The notes: a model not told the origin generated them from the sequence alone. A stretch of DNA of 64,000 bases from Malikia spinosa (GCF_002980625.1 NZ_PVLR01000021.1:23975-87974); one strand, 5' to 3'; positions 10,798 through 21,714 are shown, counted from the stretch's first letter. A program made the numbers and translations.

Positions 10798-11870
10798 TCG
10801 ATGCTCTGTACAACGGCGGCCTGAACCTGGTCGCCGCTCAATGGTGGGCCACGATGGCCTGGCCGGTCCTGTGGATCTTGCTCAAGATCGTCGCCGTGCT
10901 GGCTCCGCTGATGGGCGCCGTGGCCTACATGACGCTGTGGGAGCGCAAGCTGCTCAGTTTCATGCAGGTCCGTATCGGCCCGAACCGGGTCGGCCCCAAG
11001 GGCCTGCTGCAGCCGATCGCCGACGCGGTCAAGCTGCTGTCCAAGGAACTGATCAACCCGACGGCTGCCGCCAAGGGCCTGTTCCGCCTCGGTCCGGTCA
11101 TGGCCATCATGCCGGCGCTGGCCGCCTGGGTGGTGGTGCCGTTCGGCCCCGAAGCGGTGCTGGCCAATGTCAACGCCGGTCTGCTGGTGATCCTCGCGAT
11201 CACCTCGATCGAGGTCTACGGCGTCATCATCGCCGGCTGGGCATCGAACTCCAAGTACGCCTTCCTGGGTGCGCTGCGCGCCTCGGCCCAGATGGTGAGC
11301 TACGAGATCGCGATCGGTTTCTGCTTCCTGATCGTCGTCATGACGGCCGGCAGCCTGAACCTGGCCGAGATCGTCGCCTCGCAGGCGCGCGGCTTCGCGG
11401 CCGACAACGGCGTGAACTTCCTGTCCTGGAACTGGCTGCCGCTGCTGCCGGTGTTCTTCGTCTACCTGATCTCGGGCGTGGCTGAAACCAACCGTCACCC
11501 GTTCGACGTGGTCGAGGGCGAGGCTGAGATCGTCGCCGGTCACATGGTCGAGTACTCGGGCATGGGCTTCGCGATCTTCTTCCTGGCCGAATACGCCAGC
11601 ATGTGGCTGATCTCGATGCTGGCCGTGCTGATGTTCCTGGGTGGCTGGCTGTCGCCGATCTCCGCGCTCGACTTCATCCCGGGCTGGATCTGGCTGGGCC
11701 TCAAGTCCTTCCTGATCATGTCGGCCTTCATCTGGATTCGCGCCACCTTCCCGCGCTACCGCTACGACCAGATCATGCGTCTGGGCTGGAAGATCTTCAT
11801 TCCCGTGACCCTGGTCTGGTTGCTGCTGGTCGGCTTCCTGATGCAGTCTTCCTGGAATATCTGGAAGTAA
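10794..11870 (+). CDS. nuoH: NADH-quinone oxidoreductase subunit H
   Basis: NuoH (ND1 homologue, 358 residues) is the membrane subunit that connects the quinone cavity to the proton-pumping arm. The hallmark segments [20 protein letters not shown] and [23 protein letters not shown] carry the conserved charged residues of the E-channel. About eight hydrophobic helices are visible. It overlaps nuoG by 4 bp, and nuoI begins 15 bp downstream. Length and motifs are standard. Confidence 0.98.
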   Translation: MIDALYNGGLNLVAAQWWATMAWPVLWILLKIVAVLAPLMGAVAYMTLWERKLLSFMQVRIGPNRVGPKGLLQPIADAVKLLSKELINPTAAAKGLFRLGPVMAIMPALAAWVVVPFGPEAVLANVNAGLLVILAITSIEVYGVIIAGWASNSKYAFLGALRASAQMVSYEIAIGFCFLIVVMTAGSLNLAEIVASQARGFAADNGVNFLSWNWLPLLPVFFVYLISGVAETNRHPFDVVEGEAEIVAGHMVEYSGMGFAIFFLAEYASMWLISMLAVLMFLGGWLSPISALDFIPGWIWLGLKSFLIMSAFIWIRATFPRYRYDQIMRLGWKIFIPVTLVWLLLVGFLMQSSWNIWK

Positions 11871-11885
11871 TTGGGGCCAAACAAG

Positions 11886-12410
11886 ATGTCTGCTAACACG
11901 ACGACCACCGCCGTTGCGCCCTTCTCGCTGAAGGACTTTTTCAAGAGCTTCATGCTGGCGGAGCTCTTCAAGGGCATGGCCCTGACCGGCCGCTACACCT
12001 TCCGCCGCAAGGTCACGGTGCAGTTCCCCGAAGAAAAGACTCCGCTGTCGCCGCGCTTTCGCGGCCTGCATGCCCAGCGCCGTTACGACAACGGCGAGGA
12101 GCGCTGCATTGCCTGCAAGCTGTGCGAGGCGATCTGCCCGGCGATGGCCATCACCATCGAAGCTGGTCCGCGCCAGGATGACGGTTCGCGCCGCACCACC
12201 CGCTACGACATCGACCTGACCAAGTGCATCTTCTGCGGTTTCTGCGAAGAAGCCTGCCCGGTCGATGCCATCGTCGAGACCCAGATCCTGGAGTACCACG
12301 GCGAGAAGCGCGGTGACCTGTACTTCACCAAGGACATGCTGCTGGCTGTCGGCGACAAGTTCGAAACCGAGATCGCTGCCGCCAAGGCTGCGGACGCCAA
12401 GTACCGCTGA
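11886..12410 (+). CDS. nuoI: NADH-quinone oxidoreductase subunit I
   Basis: NuoI (TYKY homologue) holds two 4Fe-4S clusters (N6a and N6b) bound by the ferredoxin motifs [16 protein letters not shown] and [17 protein letters not shown] place the start at ATG 11886, giving 174 residues. A TTG at 11871 in the same frame directly after the nuoH stop is possible but less likely. The sequence before the first cluster contains [18 protein letters not shown], typical for the family. nuoJ starts 14 bp after the stop. Confidence 0.96.
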   Translation: MSANTTTTAVAPFSLKDFFKSFMLAELFKGMALTGRYTFRRKVTVQFPEEKTPLSPRFRGLHAQRRYDNGEERCIACKLCEAICPAMAITIEAGPRQDDGSRRTTRYDIDLTKCIFCGFCEEACPVDAIVETQILEYHGEKRGDLYFTKDMLLAVGDKFETEIAAAKAADAKYR

Positions 12411-12424
12411 GGCTAAGGATCACC

Positions 12425-13060
12425 ATGGAATTCCAGACCGGATTTTTCTACCTGTTCTCGGCGGTGCTGCTGTTCGCAGCCTTCCGGACCGTTACCGCGC
12501 GCAGTCCCGTGCATGCGGTGCTCTACCTGATGCTGGCCTTCTCGCAGGCCGCTGCCATCTGGCTGCTGCTCAAGGCCGAGTTCCTCGGCATCACGCTGGT
12601 GCTGGTCTACCTGGGCGCCGTGATGGTGCTGTTCCTGTTCGTGGTCATGATGCTCGACATCAACGTCGAGCAGATGCGCGAAGGCTTCTGGAAGAACTTC
12701 CCGCTCGCGGCCATCATGGGCGTGGGCATCGGCTTCGAGCTGATCAGCGTGCTGTGGGTCGGCTTCCCCGACATGGTCGTGGCGCCCGAGGTCGCACAGA
12801 CCGCGATGCACTTGGCCGACCACAACAACACGCGTGAGATCGGCAAGCTGATGTACTCGCAATACATCGGTGCGGTCGAGATTGCCGCCGTGATCCTGCT
12901 GGTCGGCATGTTTGCCGCGATTGCCCTGACCCTGCGTGCGCGCAAGGACAGCAAGGCGATCGATCCCTCGATCCAAGTCAAGGTGCGCGCCGCCGACCGC
13001 CTCCAGGTCGTGTCGCTGCCTGTGACCCGCCCCGCACAACAGCCGGAGAGCCAAGCATGA
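12425..13060 (+). CDS. nuoJ: NADH-quinone oxidoreductase subunit J
   Basis: NuoJ (ND6 homologue, 211 residues) is a five-helix membrane subunit. The conserved third helix with [17 protein letters not shown] includes the pi-bulge region important for coupling. The C-terminal ~50 residues are hydrophilic and variable. Its stop overlaps the nuoK start by 4 bp (ATGA), consistent with coupled synthesis of J and K. Confidence 0.96.
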   Translation: MEFQTGFFYLFSAVLLFAAFRTVTARSPVHAVLYLMLAFSQAAAIWLLLKAEFLGITLVLVYLGAVMVLFLFVVMMLDINVEQMREGFWKNFPLAAIMGVGIGFELISVLWVGFPDMVVAPEVAQTAMHLADHNNTREIGKLMYSQYIGAVEIAAVILLVGMFAAIALTLRARKDSKAIDPSIQVKVRAADRLQVVSLPVTRPAQQPESQA

Positions 13061-13365
13061 GTCTGACCCTGGGACATTTCCTCTCGCTGGGCGCGATCCT
13101 GTTCGCGCTGTCGGTGGTCGGCATCTACCTGAACCGCAAGAACCTGATCGTGCTGCTGATGGCGATCGAGTTGATGCTGCTGGCGGTGAACATGAACTTC
13201 GTGGCCTTCGCCCATTACCTGGGTGACCTCAACGGCCAGATTTTCGTGTTCTTCATCCTGACCGTTGCAGCCGCGGAGTCGGCCATCGGCCTCGCCATCC
13301 TGGTGCTGCTGTTCCGCAACAAGTCGTCCATCAACGTGGATGAGCTCAACTCGCTCAAGGGCTAA
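13057..13365 (+). CDS. nuoK: NADH-quinone oxidoreductase subunit K
   Basis: NuoK (ND4L homologue, 102 residues) is a three-helix membrane subunit. The second helix contains the conserved Glu in [16 protein letters not shown] and the third the Glu in [18 protein letters not shown], both part of the central proton path. It overlaps nuoJ by 4 bp, and nuoL starts 30 bp after its stop. Confidence 0.97.
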   Translation: MSLTLGHFLSLGAILFALSVVGIYLNRKNLIVLLMAIELMLLAVNMNFVAFAHYLGDLNGQIFVFFILTVAAAESAIGLAILVLLFRNKSSINVDELNSLKG

Positions 13366-13395
13366 GGGCTCGAGGGTTCAACGCCAAGTCAAAAA

Positions 13396-15456
13396 ATGAG
13401 TACAAGCCTCTCTGCAAGCACCTTGCTGGCGGTGCCGATGGCCCCGCTGGTCGGCTCCGCGCTGGCCGGCGTCCTCGGCACCCGGTTCGGCGGTAACCTG
13501 TTGGGCCGTCGTGCCGCCCACTGCCTGACCATCCTGGGCGTGTTCATCGCCCTCGTGATCTCGGTCATGACCTTCAACGACGTGATCGGCGGCGCCCGCT
13601 TCAACGCCACCATCTACGAATGGATGGTCGTCGGCGGCATGAAGATGGAAATCGGCTTCATGGTCGACGGCCTGACCGCGATGATGATGTGCGTGGTGAC
13701 CTTCGTCTCGCTGATGGTCCACCTCTACACCATCGGCTACATGCACGAGGACGAGGGCTACAACCGCTTCTTCGCCTACATCTCGCTGTTCACCTTCAGC
13801 ATGCTGATGCTCGTCATGAGCAACAACCTGCTGCAGCTGTTCTTCGGCTGGGAAGCCGTCGGCCTGGTGTCCTACCTGCTGATCGGTTTCTGGTTCAACA
13901 AGCCGACCGCGATCTTCGCCAACATGAAGGCCTTCCTGGTCAACCGTGTCGGTGACTTCGGCTTCATCCTCGGCATCGGTCTGCTGGCGGCCTACACCGG
14001 CTCGCTGAACTACACCGAGATCTTCGCCAAGGCGCCTGAGCTGGCCGCGATCGAGTTCCCGTGGTACATCATGGGGCAGGACGCGATGCTGGTGACCGTG
14101 ATCGGCATCTGCCTGTTCATCGGCGCGATGGGCAAGTCGGCCCAGTTCCCGCTGCATGTCTGGCTGCCGGACTCGATGGAAGGCCCGACCCCGATCTCGG
14201 CGCTGATCCACGCCGCCACCATGGTGACGGCCGGCATCTTCATGGTCGCGCGCATGTCGCCGATCTATGAGCTGTCGGACACCGCGCTGAACTTCATCCT
14301 CGTGATCGGCTCGATCACCGCGCTGTTCATGGGTTTCCTGGGCATCATCCAGAACGACATCAAGCGCGTGATTGCCTACTCGACGCTGTCGCAGCTGGGC
14401 TACATGACGGTCGCGCTGGGCGCCTCGGCCTACTCGGTCGCGGTGTTCCACCTGATGACGCACGCCTTCTTCAAGGCGCTGCTGTTCCTCGGTGCCGGCT
14501 CTGTCATCATGGGTCTGCACCACAACCAGGACATCCGCTGGATGGGCAATGTGCGCAAGTACATGCCGATCACCTGGATCACCTTCGTGCTCGGCACGCT
14601 GGCACTGATCGGCACGCCGCTGTTCTCGGGCTTCTACTCGAAGGACAGCATCATCGAGGCGGTGCATTTCAGCCACCTGCCGGCGGCCGGTTTCGCCCAC
14701 TTCGCGGTGCTGGCCGGCGTGTTCGTGACCTCGTTCTACTCGTTCCGCCTCTACTTCCTGGTCTTCCACGGCCAGGAGCGCTACGAGCAGAACCCGGACG
14801 CGCACCACGGCCATCACGACGATCACCATGACGACCACGCCCCGCATGACGACCATGGCCACCATGGTGACGGCAAGCCGCACGAGTCGCCCTGGGTCGT
14901 GACCCTGCCGCTGGTGCTGCTGGCGATTCCCTCGGTGCTGATCGGCTACTTCACGATCGAGCCGATGTTGTTTGGCGAGTTCCTGAAGGACGCGATCACG
15001 ATCGATGCCGTCAAGCATCCGTCGCTGGCCGAGTTCGCCGCCGAATTCCACGGTCCGCTGGCCATGGCCCAGCACGGCCTGACCACGCCGCCGTTCTGGC
15101 TGGCCCTGGCCGGTGCCGTCTCGGCCTGGTACATGTACCTGATCAACCCTGCCGTGCCTGCCTTCTTCGCCCGCGTCCTGCGTCCGCTGATCGTGATCCT
15201 GGAGAACAAGTACTTCATGGACTGGATCAACGAGAACATCCTGGCCAAGGCGGCTCGTGGCCTGGGCCTGGGTCTCTGGAAGGGCGGCGACCGCGGCATC
15301 ATCGAAGGCGCCGTCGTCAACCTGAGCTGGAAGATCGTCGGCGCGGTCGCGGGCCTCGTGCGCCGCTTCCAGACCGGTTACCTGTATACCTACGCGTTCT
15401 GGATGATCGCAGGCGTGCTGGCCTTCATGATCTATTTCGTGCAGCTCGCCAAATAA
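13396..15456 (+). CDS. nuoL: NADH-quinone oxidoreductase subunit L, with a histidine-rich loop
   Basis: NuoL (ND5 homologue, 686 residues) is the distal antiporter-like proton-pumping subunit, with the long C-terminal lateral helix. Conserved segments include FFGWEAVGLVSYLLIGFW (key Glu), GKSAQFPLHVWLPDSMEGPT (key Lys) and LIHAATMVTAGIFMVAR. Between two hydrophobic helices, residues 470-496 contain twelve histidines interspersed with aspartates (14803-14883), a loop absent from E. coli NuoL. The rest is of normal length for the family. nuoM follows after 13 bp. Confidence 0.97.
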   Translation: MSTSLSASTLLAVPMAPLVGSALAGVLGTRFGGNLLGRRAAHCLTILGVFIALVISVMTFNDVIGGARFNATIYEWMVVGGMKMEIGFMVDGLTAMMMCVVTFVSLMVHLYTIGYMHEDEGYNRFFAYISLFTFSMLMLVMSNNLLQLFFGWEAVGLVSYLLIGFWFNKPTAIFANMKAFLVNRVGDFGFILGIGLLAAYTGSLNYTEIFAKAPELAAIEFPWYIMGQDAMLVTVIGICLFIGAMGKSAQFPLHVWLPDSMEGPTPISALIHAATMVTAGIFMVARMSPIYELSDTALNFILVIGSITALFMGFLGIIQNDIKRVIAYSTLSQLGYMTVALGASAYSVAVFHLMTHAFFKALLFLGAGSVIMGLHHNQDIRWMGNVRKYMPITWITFVLGTLALIGTPLFSGFYSKDSIIEAVHFSHLPAAGFAHFAVLAGVFVTSFYSFRLYFLVFHGQERYEQNPDAHHGHHDDHHDDHAPHDDHGHHGDGKPHESPWVVTLPLVLLAIPSVLIGYFTIEPMLFGEFLKDAITIDAVKHPSLAEFAAEFHGPLAMAQHGLTTPPFWLALAGAVSAWYMYLINPAVPAFFARVLRPLIVILENKYFMDWINENILAKAARGLGLGLWKGGDRGIIEGAVVNLSWKIVGAVAGLVRRFQTGYLYTYAFWMIAGVLAFMIYFVQLAK

Positions 15457-15469
15457 GGAGAAGAACAAG

Positions 15470-16948
15470 ATGGGTTTGCTGAGCCTTGCGATCTGGACGC
15501 CAGTCCTGTTTGGTGTCCTTCTACTCGCCATGGGTGGCGACAAGCGTGATGTGGGCGCCGTGCGCTGGCTCGCGCTGCTCGGTTCCGTCGCCGGCCTGGC
15601 CGTGACGGTGCCGCTCTACACCGGCTTCGAAACCGGTTCTGCCGCGATGCAGTTCGCCGAGCGGGTGTTGTGGGTGCCTGCCTTCAACATCCACTATCAC
15701 CTGGCCATCGACGGCATCTCGCTGTGGCTGGTGCTGCTGACCGCCTTCATCAACGTGATCGTGGTGCTGGCCAGCTGGGAAGTGATCCAGGAGCGCGTGA
15801 ACCAGTACATGGGCGCCTTCCTGATCCTGTCGGGCCTGATGATCGGTGTCTTCAGCGCGCAGGATGCGATGCTGTTCTACATCTTCTTCGAAGCCACCCT
15901 GATCCCGATGTACCTGATCATCGGCGTCTGGGGCGGCCCGAACAAGATCTACGCCGCGTTCAAGTTCTTCCTCTACACCTTGCTTGGCTCGCTGCTGATG
16001 CTGGTGGCGCTGATCTACCTGTACAACGTCTCGGGTGGCAGCTTCGACCTGCAGGTCTGGTACCAGCTGCCGCTGGGCGCCAAGCCGCAGACCCTGCTGT
16101 TCTTCGCCTTCTTTGCCGCCTTCGCGGTCAAGATCCCGATGTGGCCGGTCCACACCTGGCTGCCTGACGTGCACGTCGAAGCGCCCACCGGCGGCTCGGC
16201 CGTGCTGGCCGCGATCATGCTGAAACTGGGTGCCTACGGCTTCCTGCGCTTCTCGCTGCCGATCACGCCTGATGCCGCCCACGAGTGGTCGGGCCTGATG
16301 GTCGGTCTGTCGCTGGTGGCCGTGGTCTATGTCGGCCTGGTCGCGATGGTGCAGCAGGACATGAAGAAGCTGGTGGCCTATTCGTCGGTCGCCCACATGG
16401 GCTTCGTCTCGCTGGGCTTCTTCCTGTTCAACGATCTGGCGGTCTCGGGCGCCATCGTGCAGATGATTGCGCACGGCTTCGTCTCGGCTGCGATGTTCCT
16501 CGGCATCGGCGTGCTGTATGACCGCGTTCACTCGCGCGAGATCGCTTCCTACGGCGGCGTGGTCAACACCATGCCCAAGTTCGCCGCCTTCGCGCTGCTG
16601 TTCACGATGGCCAACTGCGGTCTGCCGGGAACGGCCGGCTTCGTCGGCGAGTGGATGGTGATCCTGGGTGCGATCAAGGTCAACTTCTGGGTCGGCCTGG
16701 TCGCCGCCAGCGCGCTGATCTTCGGCGCCGCCTATTCGCTCTGGATGTTCAAGCGCGTCTACCTGGGTCCGGTTGCCAATGACGACGTCAAGGCGCTGCA
16801 GGACATCAACGGTCGCGAATTCCTGGTCATGGCCCTGCTGGCTGTGATGGTGCTGTACATGGGTATTCATCCCAAGCCCTTCACCGACGTGATGGACGCT
16901 TCGGTGGCCGAGCTGCTCAAGCATGTGGCCGTCTCCAAGCTGCCCTGA
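15470..16948 (+). CDS. nuoM: NADH-quinone oxidoreductase subunit M
   Basis: NuoM (ND4 homologue, 492 residues) is one of the three antiporter-like proton pumps of complex I. The key Glu lies in FYIFFEATLIPMYLIIG, and the core lysines fall in AVKIPMWPVHTWLPDVHVEA and in VQQDMKKLVAYSSVAHMG. Fourteen hydrophobic helices are expected and the pattern agrees. It is preceded by an AAGGAGAAG ribosome binding site, and nuoN begins 36 bp downstream. Confidence 0.97.
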   Translation: MGLLSLAIWTPVLFGVLLLAMGGDKRDVGAVRWLALLGSVAGLAVTVPLYTGFETGSAAMQFAERVLWVPAFNIHYHLAIDGISLWLVLLTAFINVIVVLASWEVIQERVNQYMGAFLILSGLMIGVFSAQDAMLFYIFFEATLIPMYLIIGVWGGPNKIYAAFKFFLYTLLGSLLMLVALIYLYNVSGGSFDLQVWYQLPLGAKPQTLLFFAFFAAFAVKIPMWPVHTWLPDVHVEAPTGGSAVLAAIMLKLGAYGFLRFSLPITPDAAHEWSGLMVGLSLVAVVYVGLVAMVQQDMKKLVAYSSVAHMGFVSLGFFLFNDLAVSGAIVQMIAHGFVSAAMFLGIGVLYDRVHSREIASYGGVVNTMPKFAAFALLFTMANCGLPGTAGFVGEWMVILGAIKVNFWVGLVAASALIFGAAYSLWMFKRVYLGPVANDDVKALQDINGREFLVMALLAVMVLYMGIHPKPFTDVMDASVAELLKHVAVSKLP

Positions 16949-16984
16949 GGCCCACCCCTCTCAACGTATCGAAAGAGCACAATA

Positions 16985-18469
16985 ATGATAGACAGTAACA
17001 ACTGGGCGGCGGTTGCGCCGGAGCTGCTGCTCCTGGGCATGACCAGCCTGATCGCCCTGTTCGATCTGGCGGTCAAGACCCCGCTGCGCGGCGCGACCTA
17101 CCGCCTGACGCTGCTGACGCTCGCGGTGGTGGCGGCCCTGCATTTCGTGCAGGCCGGCAGCGGCGAGACCGTCTACGCCTTCAGCAACATGATCGTGGTC
17201 GACACCATGGCCTCGCTGCTCAAGGGTTTCGCCTCCCTCGCGGTGCTGGTGACCCTGGTCTACAGCCGGCCTTATGCCGGTGCGCGCGACATGCTGCGCG
17301 CGGGCGACCTGTTCACGCTGTCGCTCTACTCGCTGCTGGGCATGTTCGTGATGATCTCGGGTCATCATTTCCTGACCCTGTACCTGGGTCTGGAGCTGCT
17401 GACGCTGCCGGGTTATGCCCTGGTCGCGCTGCGCCGCGACGAGCTGCGCTCGACCGAAGCCGCCATGAAGTATTTCGTGCTCGGCTCGCTGGCCAGCGGT
17501 TTCCTGCTCTACGGCCTGTCGCTGGTCTATGGCGCCACCGGTTCGCTCGACCTCGCCGGCGTGCAGGAAGCGATCTCCAGCGGCTTGATCGACAAGACCG
17601 TGCTGATGCTGGGTCTGGTGTTCGTGGTCGCCGGCCTGGCCTTCAAGCTGGGCGCCGTGCCGTTCCACATGTGGGTGCCCGACGTCTACCACGGCGCTCC
17701 GACTGCCGTCACGTTGATGATCGGTGGCGCGCCCAAGCTGGCCGCCTTCGCGATCGTGATGCGACTGCTGGTCGAAGGCATGCTGCCGCTGGTCTGGCAT
17801 TGGCAGCAGATGCTGATCGTGCTGGCCGTGGCCTCGCTGCTGATCGGCAACCTGGCGGCTGTGGCGCAGACCAACCTCAAGCGCATGCTGGCCTTCTCGA
17901 CCATCGCGCAGATGGGCTTCGTGCTGCTGTCCTTCGCCTCGGGCGTCGTCGATCAGGACGGTACCAACATGAACGCGGCCTACAGCTCGGCCATGTTCTA
18001 CATGATCACCTACGTGTTGACCACGCTCGCGACCTTCGGCGTGATCCTGCTGCTGGCGCGTGACGGCTTCGAGTCCGAGGAAATCTCGGACCTGGCCGGC
18101 CTGAACCAGCGCAACCCGCTGTTTGCCGGTGTCATGACCGCCTGCATGTTCTCGCTCGCGGGCGTGCCGCCCCTGGTCGGCTTCATGGCCAAGTTCTCGG
18201 TGCTGCAGTCGCTGCTCAATGCCGGCGGCGGCATCTACATCGGCCTGACGGTGTTCGCGGTCATGATGTCGCTGATCGGCGCCTTCTACTACCTGCGCGT
18301 GGTCAAGGTCATGTACTTCGACGCTCCGGTGCAGACCGCCGCGATCGAGGCCGCTGCCGACCAGCGCATCGTGCTGGCACTCAACGGCGCGCTGGTGCTG
18401 GGCCTGGGCCTGATGCCGGGCGGCCTGATGATGCTGTGCGACCGGGCCATCCTGGCACTGTGGCACTGA
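16985..18469 (+). CDS. nuoN: NADH-quinone oxidoreductase subunit N
   Basis: NuoN (ND2 homologue, 494 residues) is the third antiporter-like membrane subunit and the one closest to the NuoA/J/K core. Family segments include LGLELLTLPGYALVAL (key Glu), FKLGAVPFHMWVPDVYHGAP (key Lys) and LKRMLAFSTIAQMGFVLL. It closes the 14-gene complex I operon. The start ATG is followed by the hydrophilic IDSNNW before the first helix. The DUF2818 gene starts 13 bp after the stop. Confidence 0.97.
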   Translation: MIDSNNWAAVAPELLLLGMTSLIALFDLAVKTPLRGATYRLTLLTLAVVAALHFVQAGSGETVYAFSNMIVVDTMASLLKGFASLAVLVTLVYSRPYAGARDMLRAGDLFTLSLYSLLGMFVMISGHHFLTLYLGLELLTLPGYALVALRRDELRSTEAAMKYFVLGSLASGFLLYGLSLVYGATGSLDLAGVQEAISSGLIDKTVLMLGLVFVVAGLAFKLGAVPFHMWVPDVYHGAPTAVTLMIGGAPKLAAFAIVMRLLVEGMLPLVWHWQQMLIVLAVASLLIGNLAAVAQTNLKRMLAFSTIAQMGFVLLSFASGVVDQDGTNMNAAYSSAMFYMITYVLTTLATFGVILLLARDGFESEEISDLAGLNQRNPLFAGVMTACMFSLAGVPPLVGFMAKFSVLQSLLNAGGGIYIGLTVFAVMMSLIGAFYYLRVVKVMYFDAPVQTAAIEAAADQRIVLALNGALVLGLGLMPGGLMMLCDRAILALWH

Positions 18470-18482
18470 GCGGCGCATTGGC

Positions 18483-18782
18483 ATGAACCAGACTTCGTCG
18501 GTCTGGCTGGTCTTGCTGGCTGCCCTGGCAGCCGCCAACCTGCCTTTCCTGAGCCAGCGTCTGCTGGGTTGCTGGCCGACACGCTCGGGCGACAAGGGCC
18601 TGGCGCTGCGGCTGCTTGAGCTGGCCCTGCTTTACCTGCTGGTCGGTGGCCTGGGTCTGGCGCTTGAGCAGGCGCTGGGCCAGATCTACCCCCAGGGCTG
18701 GGAGTTCTATGCCATCACCGCCACCCTGTTCCTGACGCTGGCCTTCCCGGGCTTCGTCTGGCGCTATCTGGTGCGGCATTGA
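18483..18782 (+). CDS. DUF2818 family small membrane protein
   Basis: A 99-residue protein with three predicted hydrophobic helices (about residues 6-22, 43-62 and 74-92). It belongs to the DUF2818 family, which I know as a Burkholderiales-specific gene found directly after nuoN. The 13-bp gap suggests it is the 15th gene of the nuo transcript. A role in complex I assembly or stability would fit the context, but nothing in the sequence demonstrates it. Confidence 0.85.
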   Translation: MNQTSSVWLVLLAALAAANLPFLSQRLLGCWPTRSGDKGLALRLLELALLYLLVGGLGLALEQALGQIYPQGWEFYAITATLFLTLAFPGFVWRYLVRH

Positions 18783-18813
18783 GCCCCTGTGCCCCCGAAG
18801 TTTCCCCATCCGC

Positions 18814-18830
18814 AGCCCCGTCATGGGGCT
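18814..18830 (+). terminator. Possible terminator after the nuo operon
   Basis: A 6-bp AGCCCC/GGGGCT hairpin with a 5-nt loop is followed by the modestly T-rich TCGTCGTTTC. It lies 31 nt after the DUF2818 stop, where the operon should end. The tail is not a proper T-run, so this is tentative. Confidence 0.4.
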
Positions 18831-18878
18831 TCGTCGTTTCTGCGCCCACCCCCTGTCAACTGACCTGCGTGAACTGAC

Positions 18879-19487
18879 ATGACCCATCCCCTGCTGCCCG
18901 AGTTGCAACCGGCCCATCTGCGCGAGGTCTGCGTCGACAGCGCAACCGTCTTCCAAGGCCATTTCCTGCACGCGCTGCGCGACACCGTGCGCCTGCCCGA
19001 CGGCTCGAGCGCGGTGCGCGAATACATCAAGCATCCCGGCGCCGTCATGGTGATCCCGCTGCTCGACGACGGCCGGGTCGTGCTCGAGCGCCAGTACCGC
19101 TATCCGCTGCAGCGCGCCTTGCTCGAGTTCCCGGCCGGCAAGATCGACCCGGGCGAGGACCATTTCGCCTGTGCCCGGCGTGAGCTGCGCGAGGAGACCG
19201 GCTACAGCGCGCGCGAATGGGCCAAGGCCGGCGTGCTGCATCCGGTGCTGGCCTATGCCGACGAGTTCATCGAGATCTGGTTCGCGCGCGGACTGAGCCT
19301 GGGTGAGCGCGAGCTCGACCAGGGCGAGTTCCTCGACGTGCTGGCCGCCACGCCCGAGGAACTGTTGGCGGCCTGCCGTGACGGCGTGTTGACCGACAGC
19401 AAGACGCTGACCGGACTGCTCTGGCTGCAGAACACCCGGTCGGGCGCCTGGACGCTGGACTGGCAGCCCGCACCGGCCCAGGACTAG
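18879..19487 (+). CDS. NUDIX hydrolase, ADP-ribose pyrophosphatase-like
   Basis: A 202-residue NUDIX hydrolase. The Nudix box runs from GKIDPGED to ARRELREETGYSA (about residues 87-111) and contains the catalytic REXXEE glutamates. The segment before it, RQYRYPLQRALLEFPAGKID, matches ADP-ribose/ADP-sugar pyrophosphatases (NudF-like), so hydrolysis of ADP-ribose to AMP and ribose 5-phosphate is likely. It follows the nuo operon by 96 bp and is convergent with the glutamate dehydrogenase gene, with only 12 bp between stops. Confidence 0.88.
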   Translation: MTHPLLPELQPAHLREVCVDSATVFQGHFLHALRDTVRLPDGSSAVREYIKHPGAVMVIPLLDDGRVVLERQYRYPLQRALLEFPAGKIDPGEDHFACARRELREETGYSAREWAKAGVLHPVLAYADEFIEIWFARGLSLGERELDQGEFLDVLAATPEELLAACRDGVLTDSKTLTGLLWLQNTRSGAWTLDWQPAPAQD

Positions 19488-19499
19488 ATCAGCGGCAGA

Positions 19500-20786
19500 T
19501 CACGGGTAGAGACCGCGCAGGTCGCGTGCGCGCAGGATGCGCTGGCAGGCGATGATGAAGGTCGCCGTGCGCAGGCTGACCTGGTGCTCGCTGGCGACCT
19601 GCCAGACGGCGGCGAAGGCGTCGCGCATGATCTTGATCAGGCGCGCATTGATCTCGTCCTCGCTCCAGAAAAAGCTCGAGAAGTCCTGCACCCATTCGAA
19701 GTAGCTGACCGTCACGCCACCGGCGTTGGCAATCACGTCGGGCAGCACCAGCACGCCACGCTCATGCAGGATGTCGTCGGCCTGCGGCGTGGTCGGGCCG
19801 TTGGCGCCCTCGATCACCAGCTTGGCCCTGATCCGGTGCGCATTGGCCGCGGTGATCTGCTGCTCGAGCGCCGCCGGGATCAGGATGTCGCAGTCGACAT
19901 CCCAGAAGCTGTCCTGGCTTACTGCCTGCGCGCCTGGAAAATCCAGCACCGAGCCCTGGCGTTGTACATGGGCCTGCAGGGCCGCCAGGTCCAGCCCGCT
20001 GTCCTGGTAGACCGTGCCGGCATGGTCCTGCACTGCTACCACGCGCGCGCCCGCTTCGGCAAACAGCCGTGCCGCGACGCCGCCGACGTTGCCAAAGCCC
20101 TGCACCGCGACCCGCGCCCCCTTGAGCTCAAGCCCGATGCGCGCCGCCGCTTCCTGGCCGACCGTGAACACGCCGCGCCCGGTCGCCTCGCGCCGGCCCA
20201 GCGAGCCGCCGAGGTCGATCGGCTTGCCGGTGACGACGCCGGTCGCGTTCTCGCCGACGTTCATCGAGTAGGTGTCCATCATCCAGGCCATCACCTGCTC
20301 GTTGGTGTTGACATCGGGCGCCGGGATGTCCTTGGTCGGGCCGATGATCAGGCCGATCTCGCTGGTGTAGCGCCGCGTCACCCGCTCGAGCTCGCCGCGC
20401 GAGAGCTGGCGCGGATCGACCCGGATACCGCCCTTGGCACCGCCAAACGGCACGTTGACCGCCGCGTTCTTGATCGACATCCAGGCCGACAGCGCCATCA
20501 CCTCGGACAGCGTCACATCCTGGTGAAAACGCACGCCGCCCTTGCCCGGTCCGCGCGAGGTGTTGTGCTGCACCCGGTAGCCCTCGAAATGCGCGATGCG
20601 ACCGTCATCCATCTGGATCGGCACGTCGACGATCAGGATGCGCTTGGGCCGGGTCAGGGTCTCGACCCAGCGGGACAGATCGCCCAGATAGGGCGTGACG
20701 CGGTCGACCTGCTGCAGGAAGATGCCCCAGGGACCGAGATGGTCGGCTTGCAGGTAGGAGGGCAGGGAGTTGAGGACTTGGCTCAT
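19500..20786 (-). CDS. gdhA: Glutamate dehydrogenase (Glu/Leu/Phe/Val dehydrogenase family)
   Basis: A 428-residue enzyme for reversible oxidative deamination of glutamate to 2-oxoglutarate and ammonia. Substrate-binding and catalytic lysines lie in [18 protein letters not shown] (Lys106, Lys118), and the Rossmann dinucleotide motif is [11 protein letters not shown] at about residue 220. I start at ATG 20786 because the in-frame extension upstream (to 20921) is not conserved-looking and this gives the usual ~430-residue length. The preceding region 20787-20890 is AT-rich around TTTTATGCTTTATGC, a plausible promoter area. Whether it uses NAD or NADP cannot be read with confidence. Confidence 0.94.
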   Translation of the reverse strand: MSQVLNSLPSYLQADHLGPWGIFLQQVDRVTPYLGDLSRWVETLTRPKRILIVDVPIQMDDGRIAHFEGYRVQHNTSRGPGKGGVRFHQDVTLSEVMALSAWMSIKNAAVNVPFGGAKGGIRVDPRQLSRGELERVTRRYTSEIGLIIGPTKDIPAPDVNTNEQVMAWMMDTYSMNVGENATGVVTGKPIDLGGSLGRREATGRGVFTVGQEAAARIGLELKGARVAVQGFGNVGGVAARLFAEAGARVVAVQDHAGTVYQDSGLDLAALQAHVQRQGSVLDFPGAQAVSQDSFWDVDCDILIPAALEQQITAANAHRIRAKLVIEGANGPTTPQADDILHERGVLVLPDVIANAGGVTVSYFEWVQDFSSFFWSEDEINARLIKIMRDAFAAVWQVASEHQVSLRTATFIIACQRILRARDLRGLYP

Positions 20787-20865
20787 GGACAGTACCCGAG
20801 TTGAATGAGTTGCCGAGCATAAGCAGCCTGCTGTTGCCTGTCCAAGGCCGATTGTTTTATGCTTT

Positions 20866-20880
20866 ATGCAAAAAATGCAT
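20866..20880. promoter_or_regulatory. Small inverted repeat upstream of gdhA and the NudL-like gene
   Basis: The sequence ATGCA-AAAAA-TGCAT forms a 5-bp dyad in the divergent intergenic region between gdhA and the CoA pyrophosphatase gene. It is a candidate operator only; the arms are short. Confidence 0.25.
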
Positions 20881-21008
20881 GGAAGGGGCGGCTGCAAAGG
20901 GTGGGCGCGATCGGCCTGCACTCAGGCCGGCACAGCGCGGCACAGCAAGGCACAATTGCCCGAGTCTCCACAGCCCTGTTTCGGCGCGCCAGCGAAAAAC
21001 TCCTACCC

Positions 21009-21671
<663 letters not shown>

Positions 21672-21702
21672 GCCGGGCTGCGCCGCCGGGCCCGCGCGCC
21701 GC

Positions 21703-21708
21703 TATCAT
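21703..21708 (+). promoter_or_regulatory. -10 box TATCAT, 6 nt before the CobD/CbiB-like start
   Basis: TATCAT ends exactly 6 nt before the ATG at 21715, which would put the transcription start on or next to the start codon. No -35 box is evident. The same arrangement recurs at about ten other genes in this window. Confidence 0.5.
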
Positions 21709-21714
21709 CAGGGC

